NCBI GenBank assembly: GCA_963800285.1
Contig: CAWDAL010000010.1
Span: 289,186 to 353,185 of the forward strand
Direction of reading: 5' to 3'
DNA: 64,000 nucleotides
Source of the DNA: DASUPK01 sp963800285
Lineage (GTDB): Bacteria; Actinomycetota; Thermoleophilia; Solirubrobacterales; 70-9
Each line of letters opens with the position of its first letter. Position 1 is the first letter of the stretch. The translations under genes and the position numbers were made by a program. Under the pieces are notes generated by a model. The model was not told the DNA's origin. It saw only the letters and a list, made by a program, of their open reading frames with translations, and ran no database searches. Shown piece after piece: positions 56,703 to 64,000 of the stretch.

Positions 56703-57635
56703 GTGGAGCGCGCTACCGCAGAGCACCATTCAGGTACCCCGTTCGGCCCCGTCAAGCAGATCGACGCCGGGGTTCTTGACGTGGGCTACGTCGAGGCCGG
56801 TCCCGCGGACGGGCCCGTCGCCGTCCTCCTACACGGCTGGCCCTACGACATCCACAGCTTCGCGGAGGTCACACCGTTGCTGACCGCGCAGGGCTACCGA
56901 GTGATCGTCCCGCACCTACGCGGCTACGGGACGACGCGCTTCCTCTCCGACGAGGCAGTTCGAAACGGCGAGCAGGCGGCACTCGCGGTCGACGCGAGCG
57001 CATTGATGGAGGCGCTCGATGTCGACCAGGCTGTTGTCGCGGGCTTCGACTGGGGCGCCCGCACAGCGGGCATCGTCGCGGCGCTCTGGCCCGAGCGATG
57101 CAGGGCGCTGGTCTCGGTGAGTGGCTATCTGATCGGTAATCAAGCCGCGGGCAAGGTGCCATTGCCGCCCGCGGCCGAGCTCCAGTGGTGGTACCAGTAC
57201 TACTTCGCCACCGAGCGCGGCCAGGCCGGCTACGAGAAGTACCGACGGGAGTTCGCGAAGCTCATCTGGCGGACCGCCTCCCCGAAGTGGGACTTTGACG
57301 ACGCGACCTTCGATCGCAGCGCCGCGTCCTTCGACAACCCGGATCACGTCGCCATCGCGATTCACAACTATCGCTGGCGGCTCGGGCTGGCTGAAGGGGA
57401 GTCTCAGTACGACGAGCTGGAGAAACAGCTCGCCGCAGGGCCGGTCATCGTGGTGCCCACGATCACCCTCGAGGGCGATGCGAACGGCGCGCCCCATCCG
57501 GACCCGAGTGCGTATGCCGAGAAATTCTCCGGCGGCTACTCCCACCGGACGATCGAGGGCGGTGTCGGACACAACCTCCCCCAGGAGGCTCCGGAGGCTT
57601 TCGCCAAAGCCGTCATGGAAGCCGAAAGCCTCTGA
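56703..57635 (+). CDS. alpha/beta hydrolase, epoxide hydrolase/dehalogenase-like
   Basis: 310 residues from GTG 56703, two bases after the epoxide hydrolase remnant. VAVLLHGWPYDIHSFAEV, nucleophile Asp in VVAGFDWGARTAGIVAALWP, cap region rich in Trp/Tyr (LQWWYQYYF), acid in LEGDANG, and His in GGVGHNLPQEAP. Asp as nucleophile points to C-O or C-halogen hydrolysis. Confidence 0.9.
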   Translation: MERATAEHHSGTPFGPVKQIDAGVLDVGYVEAGPADGPVAVLLHGWPYDIHSFAEVTPLLTAQGYRVIVPHLRGYGTTRFLSDEAVRNGEQAALAVDASALMEALDVDQAVVAGFDWGARTAGIVAALWPERCRALVSVSGYLIGNQAAGKVPLPPAAELQWWYQYYFATERGQAGYEKYRREFAKLIWRTASPKWDFDDATFDRSAASFDNPDHVAIAIHNYRWRLGLAEGESQYDELEKQLAAGPVIVVPTITLEGDANGAPHPDPSAYAEKFSGGYSHRTIEGGVGHNLPQEAPEAFAKAVMEAESL

Positions 57636-57680
57636 CACGTTCGCTGCCCACTCAAGCTTCATCAACCCAAGGAGCTGCAC

Positions 57681-58424
57681 ATGCCCGCTGATTCCACATC
57701 TGCAGACAAGCCAACGATCGTCCTCGTACACGGCGCATTCGCCGACTCCTCGAGCTGGAACGGCGTCGCGGAACTGCTGCAGCAGGAGGGCTACACGGTG
57801 ACTGCGCCCGCCAATCCGCTCCGCGGTATCAGCGCCGACTCCGCCTACATCGCGAGCGTTCTCGATCAGATCGACGCACCCGTGGTTCTGGTCGGCCACT
57901 CCTACGGCGGTGCGGTGAATTCCAACGCGGCCACCGAGGCTTCGAACGTGATTGGCTTGGTCTACGTCTCAGCCTTCGCTCCCGACGAGGGCGAGCATCT
58001 GGGTCAGGTGGCGGAGCGATCAAAGGACAGCGTCCTCAGCTCCGCCCTTGTCCCGCTCCAGTACCCGACCGGGAACGGCGAAGAGACGGCGGTGGAGTTC
58101 GCCATCAACCCCGAGCTCATCCATGAGGCCTTTGCGGCCGATTTGCCCCAAGAGCAGGCTGCTGTGATGGCCGCCACCCAGCGACCGATCGCCGAGCTGG
58201 CGTTCAGCGAGGTGAACGGACCGCCGGCCTGGAAGAAGCTCCCGTCCTGGGCCGTGGTCGCCACCGGGGATAAGGCAGCCGGCGCGGACCTCACCCGCTC
58301 GATGGCGGAGCGGGCGGGCGCCGACATCGTCGAGGTCGAGGGATCGCACGTGATCATGATCTCCCAGCCCCAGGCGGTTACCGACCAGATCCTGAAGGCG
58401 GCCGGCGCTCCCGTCGCCGCATGA
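57681..58424 (+). CDS. alpha/beta hydrolase
   Basis: 247 residues from ATG 57681; AAGGAG lies upstream. TIVLVHGAFADSSSWNGVAELLQQEGYTV, nucleophile VVLVGHSYGGAVNSNAA, FAPDEGEHLGQVAE and acid ATGDKAAGADLTRSMAERAGADIVEVEGSHVIMISQPQAV place it with small esterase/chloroperoxidase-like hydrolases. Third hydrolase in a row with the two genes before. Confidence 0.9.
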   Translation: MPADSTSADKPTIVLVHGAFADSSSWNGVAELLQQEGYTVTAPANPLRGISADSAYIASVLDQIDAPVVLVGHSYGGAVNSNAATEASNVIGLVYVSAFAPDEGEHLGQVAERSKDSVLSSALVPLQYPTGNGEETAVEFAINPELIHEAFAADLPQEQAAVMAATQRPIAELAFSEVNGPPAWKKLPSWAVVATGDKAAGADLTRSMAERAGADIVEVEGSHVIMISQPQAVTDQILKAAGAPVAA

Positions 58425-58510
58425 CCGCCTAAGAGTCATCGCCTCATGACAGCGGGCGATGAGCTCCTCGAAGCGCGCGGGCTGCGACCACCAGTGCCCG
58501 TCCAGCGCAT

Positions 58511-58546
58511 TCGGCCGGGGGCCGAAAGGTCGCTGGTTCAAATCCA
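58511..58546 (+). other. tRNA-like fragment (broken T-arm)
   Basis: TTCGG-CCGGGGG-CCGAA resembles an anticodon arm, followed by AGGTC and CTGG-TTCAAAT-CCA as a T-arm with only three or four pairs; the acceptor is absent. C at position 33 instead of T also argues against a working tRNA. Confidence 0.4.
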
Positions 58547-58704
58547 TTTCATCCCGGCTTACTCTCGACGCGCAGTTGGGTCGTCCTTTCGGACGACTTG
58601 GGAAACTCCTCAATTCGACGCACGGTTAGACGCACGGTTTGAAAACCGCGGTTGAGCGGACCTCAGCCGATCTCACAGCCCCCAATGCGAGCGGAGCGAA
58701 CTTG

Positions 58705-58721
58705 CCCCCGACACGCGGATT
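58705..58721. repeat. 17-bp direct repeat, left copy
   Basis: CCCCCGACACGCGGATT; identical copy at 58805-58821, exactly 100 bp downstream. The unit is part of the tRNA(CAT) fragment in the right copy. Confidence 0.8.
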
Positions 58722-58784
58722 TTTGACGCGGATCGAAAGTCCGCGTGTTCGCAGTTTGCGAAGGGTGTGATTTGCAGGGATTAA

Positions 58785-58825
58785 TGCTGGAGGAGGGATT
58801 CGGACCCCCGACACGCGGATTATGA
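58785..58825 (-). other. tRNA(CAT) 3'-half remnant
   Basis: On the minus strand: TCATAA of an anticodon loop (CAT, Met or Ile2), TCCGC of the anticodon stem, GTGTC, T-arm GGGGG-TCCGAAT-CCCTC, acceptor CTCCAGC, then A. No 5' half is upstream on that strand. Includes the right copy of the 17-bp repeat. Looks like an attachment scar similar to the tRNA-Cys remnant at 53.2 kb. Confidence 0.6.
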
Positions 58826-58913
58826 TGCTGGCTCGCAGCCTCCGGGCCATTGCGGCTGTTCCGCGATTCGCCTGCACACGCTCCATCTGGCGATTTCCAG
58901 TGTTTGAGAGAGG

Positions 58914-59918
58914 GTGGGACGCCTGCCGATTTCCGTTATTGGCCCGCTGCTTGCCGCGGTGCTGTTCTGCGTGACCCATGTCGCCACCCGGAGCGCGGCC
59001 ACCGCGCGCGCTGACGCGGCGACCCCCGGTGAGTTCCTGGTGACGGGCCAATCAGCGATCTTCGACCCCGCCACGGGACAGGTCTCGCTCAAGCTGATCT
59101 TCAACAGGCCGCCGGACTTCCAGACGGCCGACTCAATCGACCGCCCGGCTGACTCGTTCCAGTACTACATCGTGGGAGATCCACGCCTGCTGTATCCGCG
59201 CAACTACGACGCGATCATCCGGGGCGACGAGCTCCATCACGACCCGAGCATGCTGCGGATCAGGAACGCGTACCCCTCGGATCCGAGCGATCCGGACGCA
59301 CATGGATGGGGCGCGCTCAGAGGAACGGTGCCGTACCGGCTCGACGGAAACGTGCTCACCTTCTCCGCGCCTCTCAGCATGATCAGCGATCACAGCGCCG
59401 ATGGTCATTTCTCGTACGACCTGGGGGTGGTGCAAATCGGCGGATCCACGCAGATCTTCGACGGCCTGCAGTCGATCATCAGACCAGACTGCAAGGGCAG
59501 GCCAGCGACGATCATCGGGACGGACAGCCACGCCCACACTCCGCCTGCCCTCAACGACGAGCTCAGCGGCGATGATCAGCTCACCGGGACGCCCGGTCCG
59601 GACGTGATCGCAGCGCTCGGCGGCAACGACCAGATTTCGGGCCTCGGCGGCAACGACCTGATCTGCTCCGGCGCGGGCACCGACACCGTCAAGGGGGGTA
59701 AGGGCAACGACATCGTCAAGGGCCGGAAGGGCAATGACAGGCTCTACGGCCAGGCCGGCAAGGACACTCTGAAGGGCGGTCCCGGAAACGACACGCTGGC
59801 GGGGGGCAAGGGCAGGGACAAACTCTTCGGGGAGAAGGGCAAGGACGTCCTGAAGGGCGGTCCCGGCAAGGACAAGCTCAAGGGCGGTCCCGGGAAGGAC
59901 AGGCAGGTCCAGTACTAA
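58914..59918 (+). CDS. secreted protein with RTX-like (GGxGxD) repeats
   Basis: 334 residues from GTG 58914. A signal peptide (VIGPLLAAVLFCVTHVA, cleavage near AAT) precedes a beta-rich domain (residues 40 to about 205; FLVTGQSAIFDPATGQVSLKLIF, FSYDLGVVQIGGS). From about 220, GGNDQISGLGGNDLICSGAG and further nonapeptides form a calcium-binding beta roll. The later repeats are Lys-rich (GGKGNDIVKG, GGPGKDKLKG), unusual for a Ca2+-binding roll. Surface or extracellular; no catalytic domain recognised. Confidence 0.82.
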   Translation: MGRLPISVIGPLLAAVLFCVTHVATRSAATARADAATPGEFLVTGQSAIFDPATGQVSLKLIFNRPPDFQTADSIDRPADSFQYYIVGDPRLLYPRNYDAIIRGDELHHDPSMLRIRNAYPSDPSDPDAHGWGALRGTVPYRLDGNVLTFSAPLSMISDHSADGHFSYDLGVVQIGGSTQIFDGLQSIIRPDCKGRPATIIGTDSHAHTPPALNDELSGDDQLTGTPGPDVIAALGGNDQISGLGGNDLICSGAGTDTVKGGKGNDIVKGRKGNDRLYGQAGKDTLKGGPGNDTLAGGKGRDKLFGEKGKDVLKGGPGKDKLKGGPGKDRQVQY

Positions 59919-59926
59919 CGGGGTTG

Positions 59927-60008
59927 AGCGAGAGGGACCCGCCGCGCTCGCCTAGCGGTATGCGGGTCCGGGGGTTTTCAATCCCCGGCCCTGCCGGTCC
60001 CTCTCGCT
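59927..60008 (+). other. structured element: 13-bp outer stem with tRNA-like interior
   Basis: AGCGAGAGGGACC (59927-59939) pairs perfectly with GGTCCCTCTCGCT (59996-60008). Inside, CCGC...GCGG encloses a D-loop-like CTAGCGGTAT, and CCGGGG-GTTTTCAAT-CCCCGG forms an anticodon-like arm with TTC. No T-arm (no TTCRA in a stem) is present. Placed between the RTX gene stop and the convergent oxidoreductase, it could also serve as a two-way terminator. Confidence 0.4.
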
Positions 60009-60034
60009 GAGCCTCTGGGCATACCGTCAGAACC

Positions 60035-60056
60035 GCCGCTTTTCGTCCAAAGCAGC
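60035..60056. repeat. palindromic repeat copy 5
   Basis: GCCGCTTTTCG then TCCAAAGCAGC, followed by ACTCCGCC as after copies 2 and 3. Lies between the structured element and the oxidoreductase stop. Confidence 0.7.
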
Positions 60057-60078
60057 ACTCCGCCGCAGGTTGCCAGCC

Positions 60079-61020
60079 TCAGAGAGTGACCTGCGGATTG
60101 ACATCAGCCGACAGCAACTCGATCTGGCGGCGCTCGTCGCCAAGTGGCCAGAAATGCACCCGTTGGCAGCCCGCCTTCGCGTAGCGGGAAAGGAGCTCTG
60201 CACACTTCTCGGGCGGACCGACACAGACCTGCCCGCGGAGTTCCGCCGCGTCGCGCTTCAGAACCGGGGCGAGCACCTCGTCCAGCATTCTTTCCTCCTC
60301 CGACCGGCTCTCGGTCACCCAGGTCCACATCGTGACCAGGGCATTCGGGAAGTCATCCATGGGCCTTCCTTGCGTCCCCAGCTCACGCCGGAGGAACTGC
60401 TTGGCGGCGTCAAACCGCTCGGGAGTAGTGTTGTACGCGGAGGCAAGCCAGCCGTCGCCGGCGCGCGCAACTCGGCGCAGACCTCCTTCCGAGCCCCAGC
60501 TCCCTATCCATAGGGGAATACCATCGGCTTGCCGCGGTGGCGGCGAGAGCCGAGATTGAGGTGGGGCGAAATACCTTCCAGGGTCGGTCCATGCGTCGCC
60601 CCGCAGTAGCGACCTGAGCATTGCGATCGCCTCGTCGAGGCGTTTCCACCGATCCTCGAAGGGCACACCCAGCGCGTCATAGTCACGCCTTGAAGAGCCC
60701 GGTCCGACGCCGGCGACGACCCGCCCATCGGAGAGGACATCGAGTGCGGAAAGCGCTTTGGCGAGCGGCACCGGTCCGCGCAGGGCAGCCAACGAGAGTG
60801 TCGTCGCCAGGACCATGTCACCCGAACGCTCCACCATCGCGGCGAGGGCGGTGGGGCCGTCAAGCCAAGGCGTCGAAAAGACGAAATGGTCATTCGCCGA
60901 GACCGCCGCAAACCCGCACTCCCGAGCGGTGCCCACGGTTCGCTCCAGGCGTTCCCATGAGAGACCTTGGTCCCCGAAGTCCATCAAAGGCAGGTGGACG
61001 CCGAAATCCATTCCGGCCAT
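60079..61020 (-). CDS. LLM-class F420-dependent oxidoreductase-like protein
   Basis: 313 residues from ATG 61020; ATG 61011 (MDFGVHLPLM) is an alternative. GVHLPLMDFGDQGLSWERLERTVGTARECGFAAVSANDHFVF is the bacterial-luciferase-like start. LATTLSLAALRGPVPLAKALSALDVLSDGRVVAGVGPGSSRRDYDALGVPFEDRWKRLDEAIAMLR and IPLWIGSWGSEGGLRRVARAGDGWLASAYNT are the TIM-barrel flavin/F420 motifs. Substrate unknown. The gene ends 23 bases from repeat copy 5. Confidence 0.9.
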   Translation of the reverse strand: MAGMDFGVHLPLMDFGDQGLSWERLERTVGTARECGFAAVSANDHFVFSTPWLDGPTALAAMVERSGDMVLATTLSLAALRGPVPLAKALSALDVLSDGRVVAGVGPGSSRRDYDALGVPFEDRWKRLDEAIAMLRSLLRGDAWTDPGRYFAPPQSRLSPPPRQADGIPLWIGSWGSEGGLRRVARAGDGWLASAYNTTPERFDAAKQFLRRELGTQGRPMDDFPNALVTMWTWVTESRSEEERMLDEVLAPVLKRDAAELRGQVCVGPPEKCAELLSRYAKAGCQRVHFWPLGDERRQIELLSADVNPQVTL

Positions 61021-61101
61021 AGCGTTGCAATCTGGGGCCGAGGGGGCCCCCCAGGGCTGTCGGCGATTGGATTGCGTCAGCTTCAGCGCCGATTGAGAAC
61101 C

Positions 61102-61123
61102 GCTGCTCTCCATGCAAAGCAGC
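61102..61123. repeat. palindromic repeat copy 6
   Basis: GCTGCTCTCC then ATGCAAAGCAGC. Lies in the leader region of the oxidoreductase gene. Confidence 0.75.
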
Positions 61124-61188
61124 GGTCCGGCATGACACCAGCCGAGGGCTGCACCGCTGCCGCGGTCTAGCAAGGGAGACGCGCGGAA

Positions 61189-61213
61189 GACGAGGGCGTA
61201 CGTGCCCCTCGTC
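61189..61213 (-). terminator. hairpin after the histone-like gene
   Basis: GACGAGGG and CCCTCGTC form an 8-bp stem with a 9-base loop, six bases beyond the minus-strand stop at 61219. No T-run, so strength is uncertain, but the position is right for a terminator of that gene. Confidence 0.45.
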
Positions 61214-61218
61214 GATTG

Positions 61219-61632
61219 CTAGCGCCGTTTGGTCGTGCCCTTCGCGCGGGACGAGCCGCTCTTTGCTCGGGTCCTGGTGGTCTTTGCGCGGGTCGGCCGA
61301 GCCTTTGCGCGAGCGGTCTTGCCCCTTGTGCCGGGGGTAGTGCCCTTCGTCCGGGCGGGCGCCTCCTCGGTCAGCGCCTTCTGCAGCCTTCGCATATCGG
61401 CCGAGAGCGCACGATTCAGCTTGCCCACATCCCGGCGTTGATTCTTCAGGAGCTGCTGCACGTTGCGGACCATGTCGTGCCTACCCCGTCCCAGGTCCTT
61501 CTGTAGGTCGGCCAGCGCCTTCTGGGCCTCGTCGAGCGAACCGCCTGCACGTTTCAGCGCGGCCTCCGCCCGCCGCTTAGTCGCATCTGCCGACGCACGC
61601 ATGCGCTCAGGCGTCTTCTTTGCTGCTGGCAT
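61219..61632 (-). CDS. histone H1-like basic protein
   Basis: 137 residues from ATG 61632, AAGGAG five bases upstream. A helical N-terminal half (RMRASADATKRRAEAALKRAGGSLDEAQKALADLQKDLGRGRHDMVRNVQQLLKNQ, MRRLQKALTEEA) precedes a Lys/Arg/Thr/Ala-rich tail (GTRGKTARAKARPTRAKTTRTRAKSG) ending TTKRR. The tail resembles H1 and HupB-type tails, so nucleoid or RNA binding is likely. The hairpin at 61189 follows it. Confidence 0.72.
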   Translation of the reverse strand: MPAAKKTPERMRASADATKRRAEAALKRAGGSLDEAQKALADLQKDLGRGRHDMVRNVQQLLKNQRRDVGKLNRALSADMRRLQKALTEEAPARTKGTTPGTRGKTARAKARPTRAKTTRTRAKSGSSRAKGTTKRR

Positions 61633-61708
61633 GGACACTCCTTACCTCGGGAACGAGGCGAGTCTACGCGGCGGGACAAGTTCTCGGCGGAGCGTCACCC
61701 GAGTAGGT

Positions 61709-61730
61709 GCTCCTTTGCATGGAAAGCAGC
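61709..61730. repeat. palindromic repeat copy 7
   Basis: GCTCCTTTGC then ATGGAAAGCAGC, in the divergent gap between the histone-like and SulP genes. Opposite orientation of the inner CATG flanks to copies 3 and 6. Confidence 0.75.
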
Positions 61731-61811
61731 GCCTTCGAGCTCGGCGTCCCATTTCACGTACTTGTCCGCAGCGCGGCTGGAGGGTAGGTTGGCTATCGCC
61801 GGTAAGGCTCT

Positions 61812-63497
61812 GTGAGCCACTTGTTTCCATCGCTGAGGAACTACCAGCGCGACTGGGTTCGCAGCGACGTGGTTGCCGGGCTGACGGTCTGGGCGGTGCT
61901 CGTGCCCTCGGCGCTGGCTTACGCGACGATCGCTGGGGTCCCGCCCGTCGTCGGCCTCTATGCGGCGCCGGCGGCGTTGATTCTCTACGCGGCTCTCGGC
62001 AGCTCGCGGCAACTGATCACCGGGCCATCCGCTGCCGCGGCGGCGCTTTCGGCTGCGGTTGTTGGGAACGCCGTAGCAGGCAACGGGGGGCAGTTCGTTG
62101 CGACGACAGCCGCGCTCGCAATCTGCGTCGGACTCGCAGCGTTGATCGCCGGCGTCTTGCGGCTCGGGTTTCTGGCGAGCTTCGTTTCCGAACCCGTGCT
62201 CAAGGGGTTCATCGTCGGCTTGGCGCTGACAGTCATGGTCGGCCAGATCCCGAAGCTGTTCGGAGTCGAAACCGGCACCGGTCACTTCTTCGAGAGGGCC
62301 TGGGACTTTCTGAGCAACATCGATGAGACCGATGGCACCACGCTACTCGTCGGAATCGGATCGCTAGCCGTGCTGGTCGGGGTTCCTAGAGTGGCACCGG
62401 TGATCCCGGGGCCGCTGGCGGCCGTGGTCCTGGGAGTCGGCGCCGTTGAACTCTTCGACCTCGACGCCCACGGGGTGGCGATCGTGGGCTCCATCCACCC
62501 GGGCCTGCCTTCGCTGTCAGTCCCGGACGTCAGTCTCGACCGCTTCGGGGGTCTAACAGCTGCAGCTCTGGGGGTGATGCTGATCGGATTTGCGGAGAGC
62601 CTGGGGACCGCCAAGACCTATGCCCAGCGGGACAACCGGCAGATCGACCCCAACCATGAGCTGATTGGTCTCGGCGTGGCGAACCTCGGCGCTGGGATAT
62701 CCGGGGGGTTCGCGGTCAACGGAAGCCTGTCCAAGACGGCGGTGAACCGCACCGCCGGCGGGCAGACGCAACTCGTCGGGCTCATCGCCGCCGGTCTGAC
62801 GATGCTCACACTGCTCTTTCTCACGGGCTTCTTCGAAAGCCTGCCCGAGGCGACCCTGGCGGCCGTTGTGATCGTCGCCCTGATCGACTTGATCGACTTC
62901 TCGACGCTACGCGACTTCTATCGGGTCTACAGCGTCCGGCTCGGCCGAGCCTACGGATTTGCGGCTCGGGCGGACTTCGTTGCAGCGGTCGCCGCGATGC
63001 TCGGGGTGATGATCTTCGGAATCCTGGCGGGGCTGTTCATCGGAGTGCTGATCTCGCTCCTCCTGCTCCTCTACCGTGCCTCGCGGCCGCCGGTGACAGA
63101 GCTGGGGAGAGTCCCCGGCCCGAGTGGTCACTTCTCGGATCTCGATCGGCATCCGGAGAACCGGCGTGTCGAAGGAATCGCGGTGCTGAGGATCGAGGGC
63201 GGGCTGTTCTTCGCCAATGCCGAGCCGGTTGCGCGTGAGATCCGCGGCACGGCGAGGCGCGCCGACGTTCACACCATCGTCATCGACGCGGAGACGGTCC
63301 CGTTCATCGATGTGACGGCTGCGCAGGTCCTCGACCAGGTGGCGCGAGAACTGGGGGCTGATGGCGTCCGCGTGGTGATCGCCCGAAACGTCGGTCAGGT
63401 TCGCGATGTCATCTACGCCGCCCCGGGCGATTCGGTTCTTGATGCCGCGTATCCCACCGTCGACCAGGCTGTGAAGCACGTCGTCGCGGAGGGATGA
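61812..63497 (+). CDS. SulP-family anion transporter with STAS domain
   Basis: 561 residues from GTG 61812. YQRDWVRSDVVAGLTVWAVLVPSALAYATIAGVPPVVGLYAA is the SulP signature opening; GSSRQLITGPSAAAAALSAAVVG and GFAVNGSLSKTAVNRTAGGQTQL follow; 12-14 membrane segments. From about residue 435 a STAS domain (GIAVLRIEGGLFFANAEPVAREIR, HTIVIDAETVPFIDVTAAQVLDQVA) completes it. Imports sulfate or bicarbonate, driven by Na+ or H+. Repeat copies flank the gene on both sides. Confidence 0.93.
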   Translation: MSHLFPSLRNYQRDWVRSDVVAGLTVWAVLVPSALAYATIAGVPPVVGLYAAPAALILYAALGSSRQLITGPSAAAAALSAAVVGNAVAGNGGQFVATTAALAICVGLAALIAGVLRLGFLASFVSEPVLKGFIVGLALTVMVGQIPKLFGVETGTGHFFERAWDFLSNIDETDGTTLLVGIGSLAVLVGVPRVAPVIPGPLAAVVLGVGAVELFDLDAHGVAIVGSIHPGLPSLSVPDVSLDRFGGLTAAALGVMLIGFAESLGTAKTYAQRDNRQIDPNHELIGLGVANLGAGISGGFAVNGSLSKTAVNRTAGGQTQLVGLIAAGLTMLTLLFLTGFFESLPEATLAAVVIVALIDLIDFSTLRDFYRVYSVRLGRAYGFAARADFVAAVAAMLGVMIFGILAGLFIGVLISLLLLLYRASRPPVTELGRVPGPSGHFSDLDRHPENRRVEGIAVLRIEGGLFFANAEPVAREIRGTARRADVHTIVIDAETVPFIDVTAAQVLDQVARELGADGVRVVIARNVGQVRDVIYAAPGDSVLDAAYPTVDQAVKHVVAEG

Positions 63498-63549
63498 CGG
63501 GGCGCACCGTGGTCCCCGCCCGATCCGCTCATCCATCGCGCGGCGGATT

Positions 63550-63571
63550 GCTGCTTTGCATGGAAAGCGGC
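63550..63571. repeat. palindromic repeat copy 8
   Basis: GCTGCTTTGC then ATGGAAAGCGGC, 53 bases after the SulP stop. The rest of the 63498-63777 gap shows no gene. Confidence 0.75.
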
Positions 63572-63777
63572 GGTCTTGAGCTGACGCTCGCTTGTCGCGC
63601 ATTGCGGGAGCGCCCGGGTGTCAGCGCAGCGTTGCCGCTCCTCGTCTAGGGCGGCAGCTAGCCGTTACTCCGACAGCCCGGCAGCTTCGAGGCAATCCAA
63701 ATATCGGGGTCAACTACGGATGTGGGGACGCCGTCGGCGCGAACAGAATCAGCCCATCGTCGAAAGGTCGTGCGGTG

Positions 63778-64000
63778 ATGGAAGGCTCGGCCAACCGAGA
63801 CGGCGACCGGTATGCGGCCGTCAAGCAGTACACACTCGCTCAGATCCTTGGGGTATGGGCGGCGGCGGCCGTCCCGATGGGCGTCCTCGCCTGGATCGTC
63901 GCTCCCTGGCTCAGGGACCGACTCGGCGGCGACGAGCCATTGGGTCAGGCCCTGCTCATCTTGCTCACCCTAGGGCTCATCTGGCAATTCGTATTGGTCC
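63778..64000 (+). CDS. CPBP-family intramembrane protease-like protein (3' partial)
   Basis: ATG 63778 (GTG 63775 also possible) runs open to the window end, 74 codons. YTLAQILGVWAAAAVPMGVLAWIVAPWL and LGQALLILLTLGLIWQFVLV are the first two membrane segments of CPBP (CAAX-like) proteins, in the form common in actinobacteria. The glutamate/His catalytic helices would lie beyond the window. Confidence 0.75.
   Translation, partial: MEGSANRDGDRYAAVKQYTLAQILGVWAAAAVPMGVLAWIVAPWLRDRLGGDEPLGQALLILLTLGLIWQFVLV

Larger units (their letters stand above)
58425..58913. other. gap with several tRNA-like fragments and short repeats
   Basis: 489 bp without a gene. It holds a tRNA-like anticodon/T-loop fragment (58511-58546), a 7-bp hairpin GTCGTCC-TTTC-GGACGAC (58580-58597), a tandem GACGCACGGTT (58617-58627 and 58629-58639), two 17-bp direct repeats exactly 100 bp apart, and a minus-strand tRNA(CAT) 3' half. 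No complete tRNA folds. Confidence 0.55.

Noticed and set aside
59927..60008. Selenocysteine or other complete tRNA
   Set aside because: No T-loop or T-stem can be drawn and the acceptor is 13 bp; kept only as a structured element.

Overview
The window is high-GC actinobacterial chromosome. A deep-branching class such as Thermoleophilia (Solirubrobacterales or Gaiellales) fits best. This is inferred from gene content and codon habit, not from a 16S gene: a Rex repressor beside the tsaE/tsaB/rimI/tsaD block, a K+-independent type membrane pyrophosphatase, a WS/DGAT acyltransferase, F420-type enzymes, frequent GTG and TTG starts, and tight GTGA/ATGA overlaps.

Layout. 1-8.5 kb is a housekeeping block: family-4 uracil-DNA glycosylase, the tRNA t6A genes tsaE, tsaB and tsaD with rimI, a glutaredoxin-like protein, rex, a GCS2-type carboxylate-amine ligase and hppA. 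8.5-14 kb holds an APC permease with a C-terminal UspA-like domain, an EAL phosphodiesterase, two TrkA-type proteins and a ferredoxin-reductase-like flavoprotein. An intact tRNA-Gln(CTG) follows at 14.1 kb, with an HTH-HNH protein built from an internal duplication. 15-23.4 kb carries lipoproteins, an asymmetric heterodimeric ABC exporter, a Ser/Thr kinase with a shortened C-lobe and a frameshifted diguanylate cyclase. 23.4-33.4 kb has an MFS efflux pump behind a palindromic promoter, a SigX5-type sigma factor, a lipase-like hydrolase with a WS/DGAT acyltransferase, lon with an HxlR regulator, a SET-domain protein and a secreted S1-type protease.

33.4-50 kb is accessory and rich in stress and sulfur functions. 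It holds DUF1801 proteins, a MarR and an ArsR regulator with inverted-repeat operators, and a sulfur cluster in which an ArsR-rhodanese fusion diverges from a persulfide-dioxygenase-like MBL/MFS/DsrE operon. Next come DUF4395, an ArsM-like methyltransferase, a thioredoxin-like DF protein and an ECF sigma/zf-HC2 anti-sigma pair. That pair diverges from a thioredoxin/radical-SAM/methyltransferase/SRPBCC operon whose radical SAM enzyme resembles the MJ0619/tetraether-synthase family. This is my leading candidate for an undescribed pathway. A flavin disulfide reductase, a CBS protein and an ArsB/NhaD permease close the section.

50-64 kb begins with a NarL-type sensor kinase and two response regulators. 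It then becomes mosaic: 22-bp palindromic repeats (GCTGCTTT-N6-AAAGCAGC type) in intergenic gaps, a tRNA-Cys 3'-half remnant, a gap littered with tRNA-like pieces, several alpha/beta hydrolases including an internally deleted epoxide hydrolase, LtrA, an RTX-repeat protein, an F420-type oxidoreductase, a histone-H1-like protein, a SulP transporter, and the start of a CPBP-type membrane protein at the window end.

Four genes between 22 and 45 kb (diguanylate cyclase, DsrE, MBL, methyltransferase) carry five apparent single-base indels and read perfectly once these are corrected. Sequencing or assembly error is as likely as real decay.
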